From assembly GCF_900113835.1 (NCBI RefSeq), contig NZ_FOQV01000018.1:1-64000 (forward strand): 64,000 nucleotides of DNA, in the 5' to 3' direction. The notes under the pieces were generated by a model, which was not told the DNA's origin, searched no databases, and was given only the letters and a program-made list of their open reading frames with translations. Within the stretch, counting starts at the first letter, position 1; every line of letters begins with the position of its first letter. Of this stretch, positions 51,590-62,071 are shown piece by piece. This stretch comes from Allobosea sp. OK403 (GTDB lineage: Bacteria; Pseudomonadota; Alphaproteobacteria; Rhizobiales; Beijerinckiaceae). The translations under genes and the position numbers were made by a program.

Positions 51590-52929
51590 GCGTGAGTAGG
51601 CTCCGCCGTCAGCACGAGGCAGGTATTCTGGCCGCCGAAGCCGAAGGAGTTCGAGATGACGGTGCGCACCTTCGCATCGCGGGCCGTGTTGGGCACGACG
51701 TCGAGCGCGATCGCCGGATCGGGATTGGTGTAGTTGATCGTCGGCGGAATGCGGCCATTGGCGATGGTCATGAAGGAAATCACGGCCTCGACTGCACCGG
51801 CCGCCGTCAGCGTATGGCCGATCATCGACTTGTTGGAGGAGATCGGCAACGTCGCCATGCGCTCGCCGAAGACGGCAGTGCAGCTCATCGCCTCCATCTT
51901 GTCGTTCTCGGGCGTCGAGGTGCCGTGGGCGTTGATGTAGTCGACATCATCGGGTCCCAGCCCGGCATCGTCGAGCGCATCCCGCATGGCGAGGATCGCC
52001 GGCTTGCCATCAGGACTCGAGCGGGTGCGGTGAAATCCGTCGCCGCGCTCGCCGCAACCCGCGACGATACCCAGGATGGTCGCGCCGCGCGCGAGCGCAT
52101 GGTCGTATTCTTCCAGCACCAGCGCGCCGGCGCCTTCGCCCATGACGAAGCCGTCGCGGTTCTTCGAGAAGGGTTTCGCGGCGGCTTCCGGCGGATCGTT
52201 CTGAGTCGAGAGCGCCGAGAGCAGCGAGAAGCGGATCAGCGCCTCGGCATGGACCGAGCCGTCGGTGCCGATGCAGAGCGCGGCCTCCGTATCGCCGCGG
52301 CGGATTGCTTCGACGCCCATCTGGATCGCGGTCGCGCCGGAGGAGCAAGCCGTCGAGAGCGAGATCGGCGAGCCCTTGGTGCCGAATCTGTCGGCGATAT
52401 GATCCGCGACTGCGCCGAACAGGAAGAGCTCGTGCATGGGTTTGAATTTTTGCGAGGCGGCCGCCCTCAGCAGCCCGTCATAATCCACATCGCCTTCGAA
52501 GGTTCGGGCGAGCTCCTGCTTCTGCGGCCATTCCATCTCGACCGGCGGCACCGCCATGAAGAGCTCCCCGGGGAAATCGCCGGGCTGACCGAGGCCGCTC
52601 TGGCTAACCGCTTCGTCGGCTGCGAGCGTCGCGAGTTTTTCGGAGAGCTGCGGTGCGGTGAAGGAGCCGTCGAAGAGATAATCGACCGTGCCGGCGATGG
52701 TGGTGCGCAGGCCCTCGGTCGGGAAGCGCTCGATCCGGTGGATGCCGGATTCACCGGCGGTCAGCGCTTGCCAATTGGCCTCCTTGCCCTGGCCGAGCGA
52801 GGTGACGATGCCGAGGCCGGTCACCGCGACGACCCGGCGGCCCTTGGCGTCGCGATGGGCTGCAGTCTGGCCCGCTGCAGTCTGGTTCACGGCAGTCTGG
52901 TTCACTGCAGGCTGGTTCTTGGCGCTCAT
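51586..52929 (-). CDS. fabF1XL: Beta-ketoacyl-ACP synthase FabF1XL, catalytic elongating subunit
   Basis: 447 residues. Condenses acyl-ACP with malonyl-ACP in the long-chain (C28) pathway. The catalytic Cys-His-His set is present: STACSSGATAI (Cys), NAHGTSTPEND (His) and IGHTLTAAGAVE (His), with GFGGQNTCLVL at the end. Unlike standard FabF, it has a 29-residue Gln/Ala/Asn-rich N-terminal leader built of four 15-bp repeats. Start is 10 bp after fabF2XL; it probably works as a heterodimer with that Cys-less partner. Confidence 0.93.
   Translation of the reverse strand: MSAKNQPAVNQTAVNQTAAGQTAAHRDAKGRRVVAVTGLGIVTSLGQGKEANWQALTAGESGIHRIERFPTEGLRTTIAGTVDYLFDGSFTAPQLSEKLATLAADEAVSQSGLGQPGDFPGELFMAVPPVEMEWPQKQELARTFEGDVDYDGLLRAAASQKFKPMHELFLFGAVADHIADRFGTKGSPISLSTACSSGATAIQMGVEAIRRGDTEAALCIGTDGSVHAEALIRFSLLSALSTQNDPPEAAAKPFSKNRDGFVMGEGAGALVLEEYDHALARGATILGIVAGCGERGDGFHRTRSSPDGKPAILAMRDALDDAGLGPDDVDYINAHGTSTPENDKMEAMSCTAVFGERMATLPISSNKSMIGHTLTAAGAVEAVISFMTIANGRIPPTINYTNPDPAIALDVVPNTARDAKVRTVISNSFGFGGQNTCLVLTAEPTHA
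52858..52917 (-). repeat. Four 15-bp tandem repeats at the 5' end of fabF1XL
   Basis: Codons 5-24 encode NQPAV, NQTAV, NQTAA, GQTAA, with matching DNA units differing at a few bases. In frame, so copy number changes alter only the leader length. Confidence 0.85.
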
Positions 52930-52939
52930 CGCTTGATCC

Positions 52940-54070
52940 TCACGCTTTCACCAGGCGCGCCGCGCCCTCGCCGCGCCAATGGCCGGCGCCGGTGACGATC
53001 GCCTCCTTGGCCTGCCCCGCCGAGATGGCGGCTGCGGCCAAGGCGACGGAGACCGGGAATGCGGCCTCCAAGGCATGGCCGACGAGATCGCCGGTCGCGA
53101 CGCGCCTGGCTTGCGGCAGCGCAGCGATGACCGAAGCCTCTTCCGCCGTGATTCCGGCGGCGCCGGTCGCGGCCGAGATCGCCAGGGCGCCGGGCGCAAT
53201 CGCGCCGAAGCCCGAGAGCAGTCCGTTCAGGGCCGCCTCCACCGTGCCGGGCTGGCGCTTCGAGCGCGCCGCAGCAACATGGCTCAGTCGAGCGTGGATC
53301 TTGGCGCCGCGCGCGGCGGCGCGCCCGGCCGATTCAAGCACCAGGAAGGCTCCGGCGCTGCCGGTGATGAGGCCCGGCGTTGCCTCGCGCGCGAAAACAG
53401 GGGCAAATTCGCCCTTGCGCAGAAAGCCGCCGAGTTCGAGCAGCAGCAGCATGTCGCGCCGCTCGGCATTATAGGCGCCGCCGACCAGCATGACCTCGGC
53501 CTGGCCGGCTGCGATGCGGGCATGCGCGGTGCGGATGGCGTCGACGCCGGCCTGCTCCTCGCCCATGAAGGTGCGCGAGGCGCCGGTGACGCCGTGGACG
53601 ATGGCGATATTGCCGGCAAGCAGGTTCGAGAGCTGGGCGAGGAAGAGCGTGGGGCGCAGATCGCCCATCAGGCGCTCGTTCAGAAAGGCTCCCGGCTCGC
53701 TTGCGTCGCGCAGGCCGGTGAGGATGGCACCATCGACGGCATGGTCGCGCTCGCCGCCGCCGGCGGCGACGATGACCTGCAGCACGCCCTTGGCCTCGGC
53801 ATCCTCCTTCAGCCCCGCATCATCGAGAGCCAGACCAGCGGCGTAGACGCCGAGCCGCTGCCAAGGCTCCATCTGGCGCTGATCCGATTTCTTCGGGATC
53901 TGGCGGTCGAGTTCGAGCGGCTTCAGCGGGTGCACGGGATAGGGTGCGAAGCTCGTAGCGTCGGTATTCGGTGCGGCGCCGGATGCCAGCGCCTGCGCAT
54001 GGGTCTCCAGCCCCTCTCCGAGACTGGACGCCAGTCCGATCCCGGTGATGACGACGTCGTGCGGGTTCAT
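52940..54070 (-). CDS. fabF2XL: Beta-ketoacyl synthase-like FabF2XL without catalytic residues (chain-length-factor-like)
   Basis: 376 residues with a thiolase-fold KS shape: VVITGIGLASSLGEGLETHA, DQRQMEPWQRLGVYAAGLAL and VTGASRTFMGEEQAGVDAIR. The entire protein contains no cysteine; anchored on EVMLVGG, the position of the nucleophile in FabF reads EEQAG. The first histidine motif (usually NAHGT) is ISAATGAA; only GHALEA resembles the second. So it cannot condense by itself. It is coupled to fabZXL (ATGA overlap) and precedes fabF1XL by 10 bp. By analogy with KS/CLF pairs of type II PKS it may set chain length; this is inference. Confidence 0.85.
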   Translation of the reverse strand: MNPHDVVITGIGLASSLGEGLETHAQALASGAAPNTDATSFAPYPVHPLKPLELDRQIPKKSDQRQMEPWQRLGVYAAGLALDDAGLKEDAEAKGVLQVIVAAGGGERDHAVDGAILTGLRDASEPGAFLNERLMGDLRPTLFLAQLSNLLAGNIAIVHGVTGASRTFMGEEQAGVDAIRTAHARIAAGQAEVMLVGGAYNAERRDMLLLLELGGFLRKGEFAPVFAREATPGLITGSAGAFLVLESAGRAAARGAKIHARLSHVAAARSKRQPGTVEAALNGLLSGFGAIAPGALAISAATGAAGITAEEASVIAALPQARRVATGDLVGHALEAAFPVSVALAAAAISAGQAKEAIVTGAGHWRGEGAARLVKA

Positions 54071-54537
54071 CGTGCAGGCTCCGGCTTGAGGCCGATGGTT
54101 TTGATGCGGCTTTCCATCAGCGCGCGCATGTCGGCGGGGAAAGGCATCAGTCGGAACCGCAATTCAGCGTCGCAGATCGGCTTGCCGGCGATGGTGATCT
54201 TCGCCTTGGTGGCGGCGTAGCCCGATCCCTCGATCACCAATTCGGCGGAGACGTCGAGAACGGCGTCGGGCTCGACGAAGGTGCGGAAGCGCGCCTTGTC
54301 GACGGTCATCAGGAAGGGCATCTGGGTCAGCCCGTTCAGGCCCAGCAGCAGATAGCCGGAGGCCTGCGCCATCGTCTCGGTCAGCAGGACGCCGGGCACG
54401 AGGGGGTGGCCGGGGAAATGGCCTTCGAAGACGGGGCTCGCACTCGCAGACGGCACGGTCGAGCGCGTGACGATGCGCTTTTCCGAAGGTTCGAATGCGA
54501 CAACGGTGTCGATCATGTCGAAATATTCGAGGCGCAT
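54067..54537 (-). CDS. fabZXL: 3-hydroxyacyl-ACP dehydratase FabZXL
   Basis: 156 residues, hot-dog fold. The catalytic region FEGHFPGHPLVPGVLLTETM has the His (GHFPGHP) and Glu of FabZ, followed by AQASGYLLLGLNG. Expected to dehydrate 3-hydroxyacyl-AcpXL during elongation to C28. Stop overlaps the fabF2XL start. 180 bp downstream of acpXL; that gap shows no gene. Confidence 0.93.
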   Translation of the reverse strand: MRLEYFDMIDTVVAFEPSEKRIVTRSTVPSASASPVFEGHFPGHPLVPGVLLTETMAQASGYLLLGLNGLTQMPFLMTVDKARFRTFVEPDAVLDVSAELVIEGSGYAATKAKITIAGKPICDAELRFRLMPFPADMRALMESRIKTIGLKPEPAR

Positions 54538-54717
54538 GCGATCCTTGGCCTTGTCGGGCGCGCCCGGAAACGGCGCGCGCCCGCGCCGCGGACCGAAGTC
54601 TCCGCGCGCGGGCTTGCATATGCTCTATCGGGAGAGTGTGCCCGGCTCAAGGCCGAGCGCAGATCAAGCTCGCTTCAGGTGCTGAGCCTGCCGCCGACCT
54701 CAGGCCGTTTTGCGACC

Positions 54718-54999
54718 TTAGGCCTTCTTGGCAGCCACGAGCTCGTCGATGCGCTTGCACAGGTTCTCGAGCACGAAATACTGCTCGGCCGGCGCCTTGC
54801 CCTCGTTGACTTCCTGGGTCCACTGCTCGAGCGGCAGCTTGATGCCGAAGGCCTTGTCGATCGCGAAGGCGATGTCGAGGAAGGCGAGCGAGTCGATGCC
54901 GAGGTCTTCGATGGCGTGGCTCTGAGGCGTAATCTTTTCTCGCGGAATGTCGCAGGTCTCGGAAATGATGCCGGCGACCGTCTCGAACGTGGCGGACAT
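54718..54999 (-). CDS. acpXL: Acyl carrier protein AcpXL for very-long-chain lipid A acids
   Basis: 93 residues. The phosphopantetheine serine is in [16 protein letters not shown] (Ser about residue 38), preceded by PQSHAIEDL. Starts [16 protein letters not shown], as AcpXL does; its C-terminal half ([20 protein letters not shown]) distinguishes it from housekeeping ACP. It carries the growing 27-hydroxyoctacosanoyl chain. First gene of the cluster; start 54999 chosen over upstream in-frame starts by length and the GGGAG site. Confidence 0.95.
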   Translation of the reverse strand: MSATFETVAGIISETCDIPREKITPQSHAIEDLGIDSLAFLDIAFAIDKAFGIKLPLEQWTQEVNEGKAPAEQYFVLENLCKRIDELVAAKKA

Positions 55000-55143
55000 G
55001 CGGGTGCTCCCGTCTTGAATGATGATGGCGGGCGACATCCGGGCGCGGGGATCCCGCGCCTGCCCCAAGCCCCCCGCCGAGGATGACTGTGACGCCCCCT
55101 TACACCGAGGGCGGAAAGAGGACAACCTCGCGCGACGAGAAGC

Positions 55144-55240
55144 GCGTCATGGCCGGGCTTGACCCGGCCATTTCTTGCTGGGGAGCCTCTTGCGGAAAGA
55201 GGTTCCCGGGTCCGCGCATTACGCGGCCCGAGAATGACGC
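55144..55240. repeat. CGGGC-type palindromic intergenic element
   Basis: ATGGCCGGGCTTGACCCGG and CCAT form a hairpin (arms 55149-55157 and 55163-55171), then a CCTCTTGCGGAAAGAGG stem and a GGGTCCGCGCATTACGCGGCCC stem, closing with GAATGACGC. Abuts the acnA stop codon. Same general type as 27516-27584 and 61919-62050. Confidence 0.7.
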
Positions 55241-55247
55241 GCTGCGA

Positions 55248-57959
<2,712 letters not shown>

Positions 57960-58218
57960 GCGGGCTATCCTGATCAAGGGGTTGCGGTCGCGAGCCGGTG
58001 AGCCTTGCGGCTTTGCCGGATCGAAGGCCTAATGCGCATGACGCGCGCGCCGCCTCGGGAGTGCCCGAGCCCCGCGCCGGATCGGCGTGCGGCGTAGCCA
58101 CGCGTTCTATAGAGCAATTCCAAGAAGCCCGCTACATGTACCGTATGAGCTCGGGGATGACTTTGACGCTTGGGAAGACGCTTTAGCCTTGCCGCGATTT
58201 TTATTCCCCGAGCTGGTC

Positions 58219-58809
58219 TTGAACGCCGAGGATCTCGCTTGCCGGCGCGGCGGGCGCTTGATTTTCGAGGGCTTGAGCTTCCGGCTCGGTAACAGTGAGG
58301 CAATCGCGCTGACCGGGCGCAATGGCGCCGGCAAATCGAGCCTGATCGCGATGCTGTGCGGCCGGCTGCGGCCCGATGGCGGCAATATGCGAATCGAGGG
58401 GGCCGAGGACGCGCCGCTGGCCGAGCTCAGCCATCTTGTCGGTCACCGCGACGGGCTGAAGGTCACGCTGACGGCGCAGGAGAACCTCGTCTTCGCACAA
58501 GCCCTGCTCGGCGAAGCCGGTGCGTCGCCGCAGGATGCGCTCTCGGCTGTCGGCCTGCCCCATGTCGCCAATCTGCCGGTGGGTTATCTTTCCGCCGGGC
58601 AGCGTCGCCGCGTCGCCCTGGCGCGGCTTCTGGTGTCGCGGCGGCCGTTCTGGCTGCTCGACGAGCCGATGGCGGCGCTGGACACTGCCGCGCAAGCGAT
58701 GCTGGCCGGGCTGATGCGCGATCATCTCGCGCAGGGCGGCGCGATCCTGGCGGCAACACATGGGCCTTTGGGCCTCGAAACCGCGCGCGAATTGAGGATC
58801 GGGCCGTGA
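58219..58809 (+). CDS. ccmA: Heme exporter ATP-binding protein CcmA
   Basis: 196 residues. ATPase of the CcmAB(CD) complex that releases holo-CcmE for cytochrome c maturation. Walker A LTGRNGAGKSSLIAML, Q-loop HRDGLKVTLTAQENL, signature YLSAGQRRRVALARLL and Walker B FWLLDEPMAALD are present. There is no ATG near the N-terminus; the family N-terminus (AEDLACRRGGRLIFEG) points to a TTG at 58219 (or a CTG at 58213). Its stop overlaps the GTG of ccmB (GTGA). Confidence 0.9.
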   Translation: MNAEDLACRRGGRLIFEGLSFRLGNSEAIALTGRNGAGKSSLIAMLCGRLRPDGGNMRIEGAEDAPLAELSHLVGHRDGLKVTLTAQENLVFAQALLGEAGASPQDALSAVGLPHVANLPVGYLSAGQRRRVALARLLVSRRPFWLLDEPMAALDTAAQAMLAGLMRDHLAQGGAILAATHGPLGLETARELRIGP

Positions 58810-59474
58810 GCCGCGCCTTCCTCGCCATTCTGAAGCGCGACCTCTTGCTCGCCTCGCGCGCCGGCGGGGGCGGGGAACTGGCCCTCGTCTTCTTCCTGAC
58901 GCTGGTCGTGCTGGTGCCGTTCGCGCTCGGGCCCGATCTCAATCTGCTGTCGCGAATCGGTCCGGCCATCCTCTGGCTGGGCGCGTTGCTTTCGACGCTG
59001 ATCGGGCTCGACCGCCTGTTCCAGAGCGATGAGGAGGATGGTTCGCTCGATCTGATCCGCGCCTCGGCGCTCCCTCTCGAACTCGGCGTTCTGGCCAAGG
59101 GGCTGGCGCATTGGCTGACGACCGGCCTGCCATTGGCGCTGGCGGCGCCGCTGCTCGGGCTCCTGGTCGCGCTTCCGGCCGAGGCGATGCTGCCGATTGC
59201 TGCGACGTTGCTTGTCGGAACCCCGGCGCTGAGCTTCATTGGCGCGGCGGCGGCCGCATTGACGGCCGGCCTGCGGCGCGGCGGTCTGATCCTGCCCGTG
59301 CTGGTCGCGCCCCTGACGATTCCGGTGCTGATCTTCGGCGTCTCCGCTGCCAACAGCGCGCTGGGCGGTACGGTGCCGTTTTTGACGCCGTTCCTGATCC
59401 TGTGTGCGCTTTCGCTGGGATCGATCGTGATCGGTACGGTCGCAGCAGGCGTGGCGCTGCGCCAGGCGGATTAG
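58806..59474 (+). CDS. ccmB: Heme exporter permease CcmB
   Basis: 222 residues with about six membrane helices; starts with GTG overlapping ccmA. Characteristic: AFLAILKRDLLLASRAGGGG, VFFLTLVVLVPFALGPD, SDEEDGSLDLIRASALPLEL and GLRRGGLILPVLVAPLTIPV. Membrane partner of CcmA. In most genomes ccmC follows directly; here two short genes and an AT-rich stretch lie between (59471-60378). Confidence 0.95.
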   Translation: MSRAFLAILKRDLLLASRAGGGGELALVFFLTLVVLVPFALGPDLNLLSRIGPAILWLGALLSTLIGLDRLFQSDEEDGSLDLIRASALPLELGVLAKGLAHWLTTGLPLALAAPLLGLLVALPAEAMLPIAATLLVGTPALSFIGAAAAALTAGLRRGGLILPVLVAPLTIPVLIFGVSAANSALGGTVPFLTPFLILCALSLGSIVIGTVAAGVALRQAD

Positions 59475-59719
59475 GACAAGGCCGGCGGCGGCTCGACAGG
59501 GCGCGCCGCGCGATCACCAAATTCCAAGGCGCAGCCGCATTGCGCCGCGGCCCGCGCCACCATGTTCGCAATGTCTTCGAGCGCGACATTCTGATCTTCG
59601 TGCTTGCGGCGGATGCTCTCGGCTGCCGCGAAAACATCCAGAACCAGCGACTGGCTGAGGCTGAGCCTGACGGTTTCCTGGATGTCGTCTTGGATGCTGG
59701 TGGATAGCTGGATCAGCAT
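59471..59719 (-). CDS. Small hypothetical protein between ccmB and ccmC
   Basis: 82 residues, on the opposite strand, its stop overlapping the ccmB stop by 4 bases. A very good AGGAGG ribosome site 9 bases before the ATG supports it as a real gene. Composition: amphipathic start (MLIQLSTSIQDDIQETVRLS), a helical centre (LVLDVFAAAESIRRKHEDQN) and QCGCALEFGDRAARP. No family recognised. It is divergent from a ribbon-helix-helix-like gene across 298 bp of AT-richer DNA. Confidence 0.6.
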   Translation of the reverse strand: MLIQLSTSIQDDIQETVRLSLSQSLVLDVFAAAESIRRKHEDQNVALEDIANMVARAAAQCGCALEFGDRAARPVEPPPALS

Positions 59720-60017
59720 GGCTGGCCCTCCTGTTTGTGGTCGAGCATAGGGCTGGCGTCGATCCGACGCAACATGGAAATGATAAAATCATTATATATT
59801 TCAATTAGTTAGTAACATGCGCCAACGGCGGCATGAAAGCCTTTGACGGTGACGACGGCAATGGCTGCAACGCGACCACCGGCCCTTCCCGAGCAAGAGC
59901 CGGCCCATTGGCTGTCGGTGTCGGAGACTGAACTACCGCTTTTTTAGCAGCTTGTTGATTTGCCTAATAATGCCATTATAAATCCACTTACTCATTTAGC
60001 TCATGGAGAGAAGGGCG
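59720..60017. other. AT-rich intergenic stretch inside the ccm locus
   Basis: 298 bp with two AT-rich parts, 59780-59815 (ATAAAATCATTATATATTTC and on) and 59935-60000 (TTTTTTAGCAGCTTGTTGAT and later ATTATAAATCCACTTACTCA), separated by GC-rich DNA. Very short frames of 28 and 32 codons exist in the middle without good ribosome sites. Probably holds the divergent promoters of the two flanking small genes. Confidence 0.6.
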
Positions 60018-60260
60018 ATGGCTGAGCTGGAACGTGCCGACAGGCTTCAGATCATGCTGAACCAGGACGAACTGCGCGCAGTCGAAGACTTTCGCTTCGA
60101 GAAGCGAATGCCGAGCCGCGCCGCCGCGGTTCGCGAATTGCTGCGGCGCGGGCTGGAGTCGGAGGGCTTCGGCCTCGCTCCGGAAGGCGTCCGATCGCGC
60201 GACTTTGGCGTCGTCAGCGGCAACGGATCCGAGGCATCGTCCCGGCCAGACGAGGACTGA
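60018..60260 (+). CDS. Small ribbon-helix-helix-like protein
   Basis: 80 residues. ADRLQIMLNQDELRAVEDFR then FEKRMPSRAAAVRELLRRGL has the beta-strand plus two-helix rhythm of CopG/Arc-type regulators, followed by a polar, probably disordered tail. Start at 60018 behind AGAAGGGCG; an ATG 15 bp upstream has no site. Likely a DNA-binding regulator without an adjacent toxin, unless the divergent 82-residue protein is its partner. It precedes ccmC by 118 bp. Confidence 0.7.
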   Translation: MAELERADRLQIMLNQDELRAVEDFRFEKRMPSRAAAVRELLRRGLESEGFGLAPEGVRSRDFGVVSGNGSEASSRPDED

Positions 60261-60378
60261 CCCGGCCGCCACGACGCGATTTGCCGCGCGCGTCGTGGAT
60301 TGTTGAGACGCGCCGCCGTTGCTAGATCAGGTTCGAGTTCCGGCGTCCGCCGGATGAGGACAAGCCGATCGCGATGAC

Positions 60379-61140
60379 ATGGCCAGCCTGATCGATTTCG
60401 CGAATCCGACGCGCTTCATGCGTCTGTCGGGCACGCTGTTGCCGTGGATGATCGGCGCGGCCACGCTGCTGCTCGCGCTCGGCTTCTATCTCGCCTGGTT
60501 CGTCGCTCCGGCCGACTACCAGCAGGGCGAGACCATCCGGATCATGTTCGTGCATGTCCCGGCCGCCTGGCTCGCGCTGATGTTCTACACGATGATGGCG
60601 ATCTCCGGCCTCGGCACACTGGTCTGGCGGCATCCCCTGGCGGATGTCGCACAGAAGACGGCGGCGCCGATCGGAGCGTGCTTCGCATTGATCTGCCTGC
60701 TAACCGGCGCCTTCTGGGGCAAGCCGATGTGGGGCACCTATTGGGTGTGGGACGCACGGCTGACCTCGGTGCTCGTGCTCTTCCTGATCTATCTCGGCAT
60801 TATCGCGCTCTGGCGCGCGCTCGACGATTCCGCCCGGGCCGGGCGGGCAGTGGCGATCCTGACGCTGGTCGGCTTCGTCAATGTGCCGATCATCAAATTC
60901 TCGGTCGACTGGTGGAACACGCTGCATCAGCCGGCTTCGGTGTTTCGTGCGGGCGGGCCGACGATCCACCCCTCCATGCTGTGGCCGCTGCTGATCCTGG
61001 CGCTGGGTTTTTCCTTGCTGGGCCTGAGCCTGCATCTGGTGGCGATGCGGGCCGAGATCATGCGCCGGCGGGTGCGTACGCTGACGATCTTGGAGGCCGA
61101 GCGGCTCGACCGGCTGGCGGCGCAGGCGGTGCCGGCATGA
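60379..61140 (+). CDS. ccmC: Heme transporter CcmC
   Basis: 253 residues, six membrane helices, with the tryptophan-rich heme-handling WGTYWVWDARLTS and flanking histidines (FVHVPAAW and TLHQPASV). Presents heme to CcmE. Start at 60379. Stop overlaps the ATG of ccmD (ATGA). Belongs to ccmABCDG, with the two small genes before it. Confidence 0.96.
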   Translation: MASLIDFANPTRFMRLSGTLLPWMIGAATLLLALGFYLAWFVAPADYQQGETIRIMFVHVPAAWLALMFYTMMAISGLGTLVWRHPLADVAQKTAAPIGACFALICLLTGAFWGKPMWGTYWVWDARLTSVLVLFLIYLGIIALWRALDDSARAGRAVAILTLVGFVNVPIIKFSVDWWNTLHQPASVFRAGGPTIHPSMLWPLLILALGFSLLGLSLHLVAMRAEIMRRRVRTLTILEAERLDRLAAQAVPA

Positions 61141-61322
61141 GCGCGCTCATGAGCAGTCTTGGGCCCCATGCCGGTTTCATCCTCGCCTCCTACGGCGCGG
61201 TCGTCCTGATCCTCGGCGGTCTGATCGCGGCGATTCTCTTCGACCACAGGGCGCAGAAGCGCGCGCTCGCGGCGCTGGAGCAGCGCGGCGCAGGCCGCCA
61301 TTCGGACAGGACGCCGTCATGA
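61137..61322 (+). CDS. ccmD: Heme exporter accessory protein CcmD
   Basis: 61 residues, one membrane helix: HAGFILASYGAVVLILGGLI then a basic tail with DHRAQKRALAALEQRG. This is the single-helix CcmD that stabilises the CcmC-CcmE-heme complex. Overlaps ccmC at its start and ccmG at its end, each by four bases. Confidence 0.92.
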   Translation: MSALMSSLGPHAGFILASYGAVVLILGGLIAAILFDHRAQKRALAALEQRGAGRHSDRTPS

Positions 61323-61918
61323 GCGAGAGCGAGATCGAGGTTCAACCCCGCCGCCGCTCGCCGCTGGTTTTCCTGATTCCTCTAATCCTGTTTGGCGCGC
61401 TGGCGCTGATCTTCGCGGTCGGCTTGTTCTCGGGCGACGCCAGCAAGGTGCCCTCGGCCCTGATCGGAAAGCCTGCCCCAGTGATCACGCTGTCGCAGCT
61501 CGACGGGCTGCAGCGGGACGGGCAGCCCGTGCCGGCTTTCGCGATGGCGGATTTGGCGAAGGGACGCGCCACCCTCGTCAATGTCTTCGCCAGCTGGTGT
61601 GCGCCCTGCCGGGTCGAGCATCCCTTCCTGGTGGCCATGGCCGAATCGCCTGCGGTGAAGGCCGGCAAGGTCGCGCTGGTGGGCATGAACTACAAGGACG
61701 AGGCGGAGAACGCCCGGCGTTTCCTCGGCGCGCTCGGCAATCCCTATTCGGCTGTTGGCGTCGACCGGAGCGGGCGCGCGGCGATCGAATGGGGCGTCTA
61801 TGGCGTGCCCGAGACCTTCCTGATCGGCCCGGACGGGCGGATCCTGGAAAAGCATGTCGGGCCGCTCGATGCGCAAACCGCCGGGCGCCTGCTGACACGG
61901 GCGGCGGCTGGGAAGTGA
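61319..61918 (+). CDS. ccmG: Periplasmic thiol:disulfide interchange protein CcmG (DsbE)
   Basis: 199 residues. N-terminal membrane anchor (PLVFLIPLILFGALALIFAV) and a thioredoxin fold with VNVFASWCAPCRVEHPFL containing the reducing CAPC pair, and GVYGVPETFLIGPDGRI. Reduces apocytochrome c cysteines before heme attachment. Last gene of ccmABCDG. ccmE, F and H are not in this window. Confidence 0.96.
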   Translation: MSESEIEVQPRRRSPLVFLIPLILFGALALIFAVGLFSGDASKVPSALIGKPAPVITLSQLDGLQRDGQPVPAFAMADLAKGRATLVNVFASWCAPCRVEHPFLVAMAESPAVKAGKVALVGMNYKDEAENARRFLGALGNPYSAVGVDRSGRAAIEWGVYGVPETFLIGPDGRILEKHVGPLDAQTAGRLLTRAAAGK

Positions 61919-62050
61919 CGTCATGCTCGGGCTTGCGTCCCGAGCTTCTCTCGCAAGAGAGCTTCCTTCTGGTGGAGATTCCCGGGTCTGCGCGGAGTTC
62001 ATCCCTGGGCCGATCGAAGATCGGAGCCGAGGGCTTCGCCCGGGAATGAC
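61919..62050. repeat. CGGGC-type palindromic intergenic element
   Basis: GTCATGCTCGGGCTTGCGTC and CCGAGC (arms 61925-61931 and 61939-61945), an inner CTCTCGCAAGAGAG stem, and a mirrored end CGAAGATCGGAGCCGAGGGC with CCGGGAATGACG. Occupies the gap between the stops of ccmG and purQ, in a convergent arrangement. Confidence 0.65.
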
Positions 62051-62071
62051 GATCTTACGTGGCGCGCTGGC

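Noticed and set aside
51592-52995. 467-codon plus-strand frame opposite fabF1XL
   Set aside because: Antisense artefact; fabF1XL carries the catalytic motifs.
58087-58218. Upstream extension of ccmA to a GTG at 58087
   Set aside because: The additional 44 residues (RRSHAFYRAIPRS...) show no resemblance to CcmA, which begins at AEDLACRRGG; the extension runs through a promoter-like region.
59833-59960. Two very short frames (32 and 28 codons) in the gap between the small ccm-locus genes
   Set aside because: No ribosome site, no conserved composition; not called as genes.
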